In this document: one piece after another, positions 63,131 through 64,000 of the stretch
How positions within the stretch are numbered: position 1 is the first letter of the stretch
Layout: each line of letters opens with the position of its first letter
NCBI RefSeq assembly: GCF_050947335.1
Contig: NW_027473340.1
Span: forward strand, 806,001 to 870,000
Origin: Megachile rotundata
Taxonomy: Eukaryota > Arthropoda > Insecta > Hymenoptera > Megachilidae
Direction: 5' to 3'
Length of the DNA stretch: 64,000 nt
Position numbers and translations under genes: made by a program
Notes under the pieces: generated by a model
What the model saw: the letters and a program-made list of their open reading frames with translations, nothing else
Database searches by the model: none
What the model was told of the DNA's origin: nothing

Positions 63131-64000
63131 TGCAATCACAAAAATACAATCATAATCATACAATCACAATCATACAATCGCAATCATACAATCACAATCA
63201 TACAATCATAATCATACAATCACAATCATACAATCATAATCATACAATTACAATCATACATCACAATCATACAATCACAATCATACAATCACAATCATAC
63301 AATCACAATCAAAGAATCACAATCATACAATCACAATCATACAATCACAATCATGCAATCACAATCATACAATCAGAATCATACAATCACAATCATTCAA
63401 TAACAATCATACATTCAAAATCATGCAATCACAATCATACAATCACAATCATGCAATCACAATCATACAATCAGAATCATACAATCACAATCATTCAATA
63501 ACAATCGTACAATCACAATCGTACAATCACAATCGCACAACCACAATCAGACAATCACACTCATACAATCACAATCATACAATCACAATCATACAATCAC
63601 AATCATACCATCACAATCATACTTTCACAATCATACAATCACAATCATACAATCACAATCATACAATCACAGTCATACAATCACAATCATACAATCACAA
63701 TCATACTATCACAATCATACAATCACAATCATACAATCACAATCATACAATCACAATCATACAATCACAATCATACAATCACAATCATACAATCACAATC
63801 ATACAATCACAATCATACAAAGGCAAGCATACAATCACAATCATTCAATCTCAACCATACAATCACAATCATACAATCACAATCATGCAATCACAATCAT
63901 ACAATCATATTCATACAATCACAATCATACAATCACAATCGTACATTCACAATCGTACAATCACAATCGCACAACCACAATCAGACAATCACACTCATAC
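63131..64000 (+). repeat. Array end of window with a 98-bp duplication and private variants
   Basis: A catgcaat, catacaat, cagaat group at 63352 recurs at 63450, exactly seven units later. Near 63826 there is a catacaaaggcaag unit that I did not see elsewhere, and near 63900 a cataatattc-like variant (acaatcatattcat). The satellite continues to the last base, so this is not the array boundary. No gene or unique sequence is present. Confidence 0.75.

Larger units (their letters stand above)
1..64000 (+). repeat. 14-bp satellite array with higher-order structure, spanning the whole window
   Basis: The sequence is a head-to-tail array of catacaatcacaat and close variants, in register from base 1 and reaching both window edges, so the true array is longer than 64 kb. 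No unit is inverted and I saw no foreign insertion. Unit composition is 7 A, 4 C, 3 T and 0 G, giving extreme strand asymmetry. The unit looks like two unequal halves, ACAATCAT plus ACAATC, which suggests descent from an ACAATC-type hexamer. Most variants are single substitutions; the common length variant is a 13-bp unit. Long arrays of this kind are known from eukaryotic heterochromatin. Assignment to centromere, pericentromere, subtelomere or sex chromosome is not possible from sequence alone. No coding, RNA or regulatory feature is supported anywhere in it. Confidence 0.98.

Noticed and set aside
1..64000. CRISPR array
   Set aside because: There is no alternation of constant repeats and unique spacers; the 'spacers' are the same 14-mer with point variants, and no cas genes are present.
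1..64000. Telomeric repeat
   Set aside because: No TTAGGG, TTTAGGG or TTAGG type arrays on either strand; the ctccc units are isolated short runs in a 14-bp register.
1..64000. CENP-B box or other known centromere protein site
   Set aside because: No match to the TTCG...CGGG pattern on either strand, and CGGG does not occur as a recurrent string. Centromere identity is neither supported nor excluded.
1..64000. tRNA, rRNA or structured ncRNA
   Set aside because: The + strand has almost no G and therefore little capacity for base-paired stems; no known RNA landmarks were seen.

Overview
The whole window is one uninterrupted satellite array. I find no gene, RNA gene, transposon, CRISPR array or other unique sequence. 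The basic unit is 14 bp (catacaatcacaat, in register from base 1). The window holds roughly 4,570 units, all in the same orientation, and the array runs off both ends. The consensus + strand has no G (7 A, 4 C, 3 T per unit). Such an array points to eukaryotic heterochromatin (centromeric, pericentromeric, subtelomeric or sex-chromosome type). The sequence does not identify the species or the chromosomal position.

The array is not a simple tandem repeat. Point-variant units recur in fixed order as short cassettes: cattcaat/cgtac/cgcac/cgcacaacc/cagac; cgcaag/ctcaat/cataat/13-bp unit; cgcaat/attacaat/ctccc runs; catataat/cgaatt. These cassettes are the letters of a higher-order repeat (HOR) system with periods from 70 bp to about 10.7 kb.

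Layout. 1-8589 and 10679-19267 are two almost identical copies (A1, A2) with a period of 10,678 bp, joined by a linker (8590-10678) that contains a 1,049-bp internal period. 19268-20400 holds a 208-bp stretch missing from A1, plus a block marked by catacaatgacaat and cgcccaaatacaat. 20401-29119 consists of blocks carrying a cgttcaacatcatg marker. 29120-37860 and 37861-46867 are a second large tandem pair (B1, B2; about 8.74 and 9.01 kb). 46868-48960 contains a 1,019-bp tandem duplication. 48961-52500 re-uses blocks from 19-21 kb and 4.7-5.8 kb. 52500-64000 is a finer mosaic of the same blocks with 404-, 364- and 98-bp local duplications.

The long open reading frames on the + strand are artefacts. 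The unit contains no stop triplet in any phase, so all three frames stay open and give the same 14-residue cyclic peptide. They start at variant catgcaat units and end at variant cataat units. The - strand has one TGA per unit. No genes work together here; what is worth studying is how the array evolved (unequal exchange, conversion, cassette shuffling) and whether the near-identical 10.7-kb copies are real or an assembly effect.
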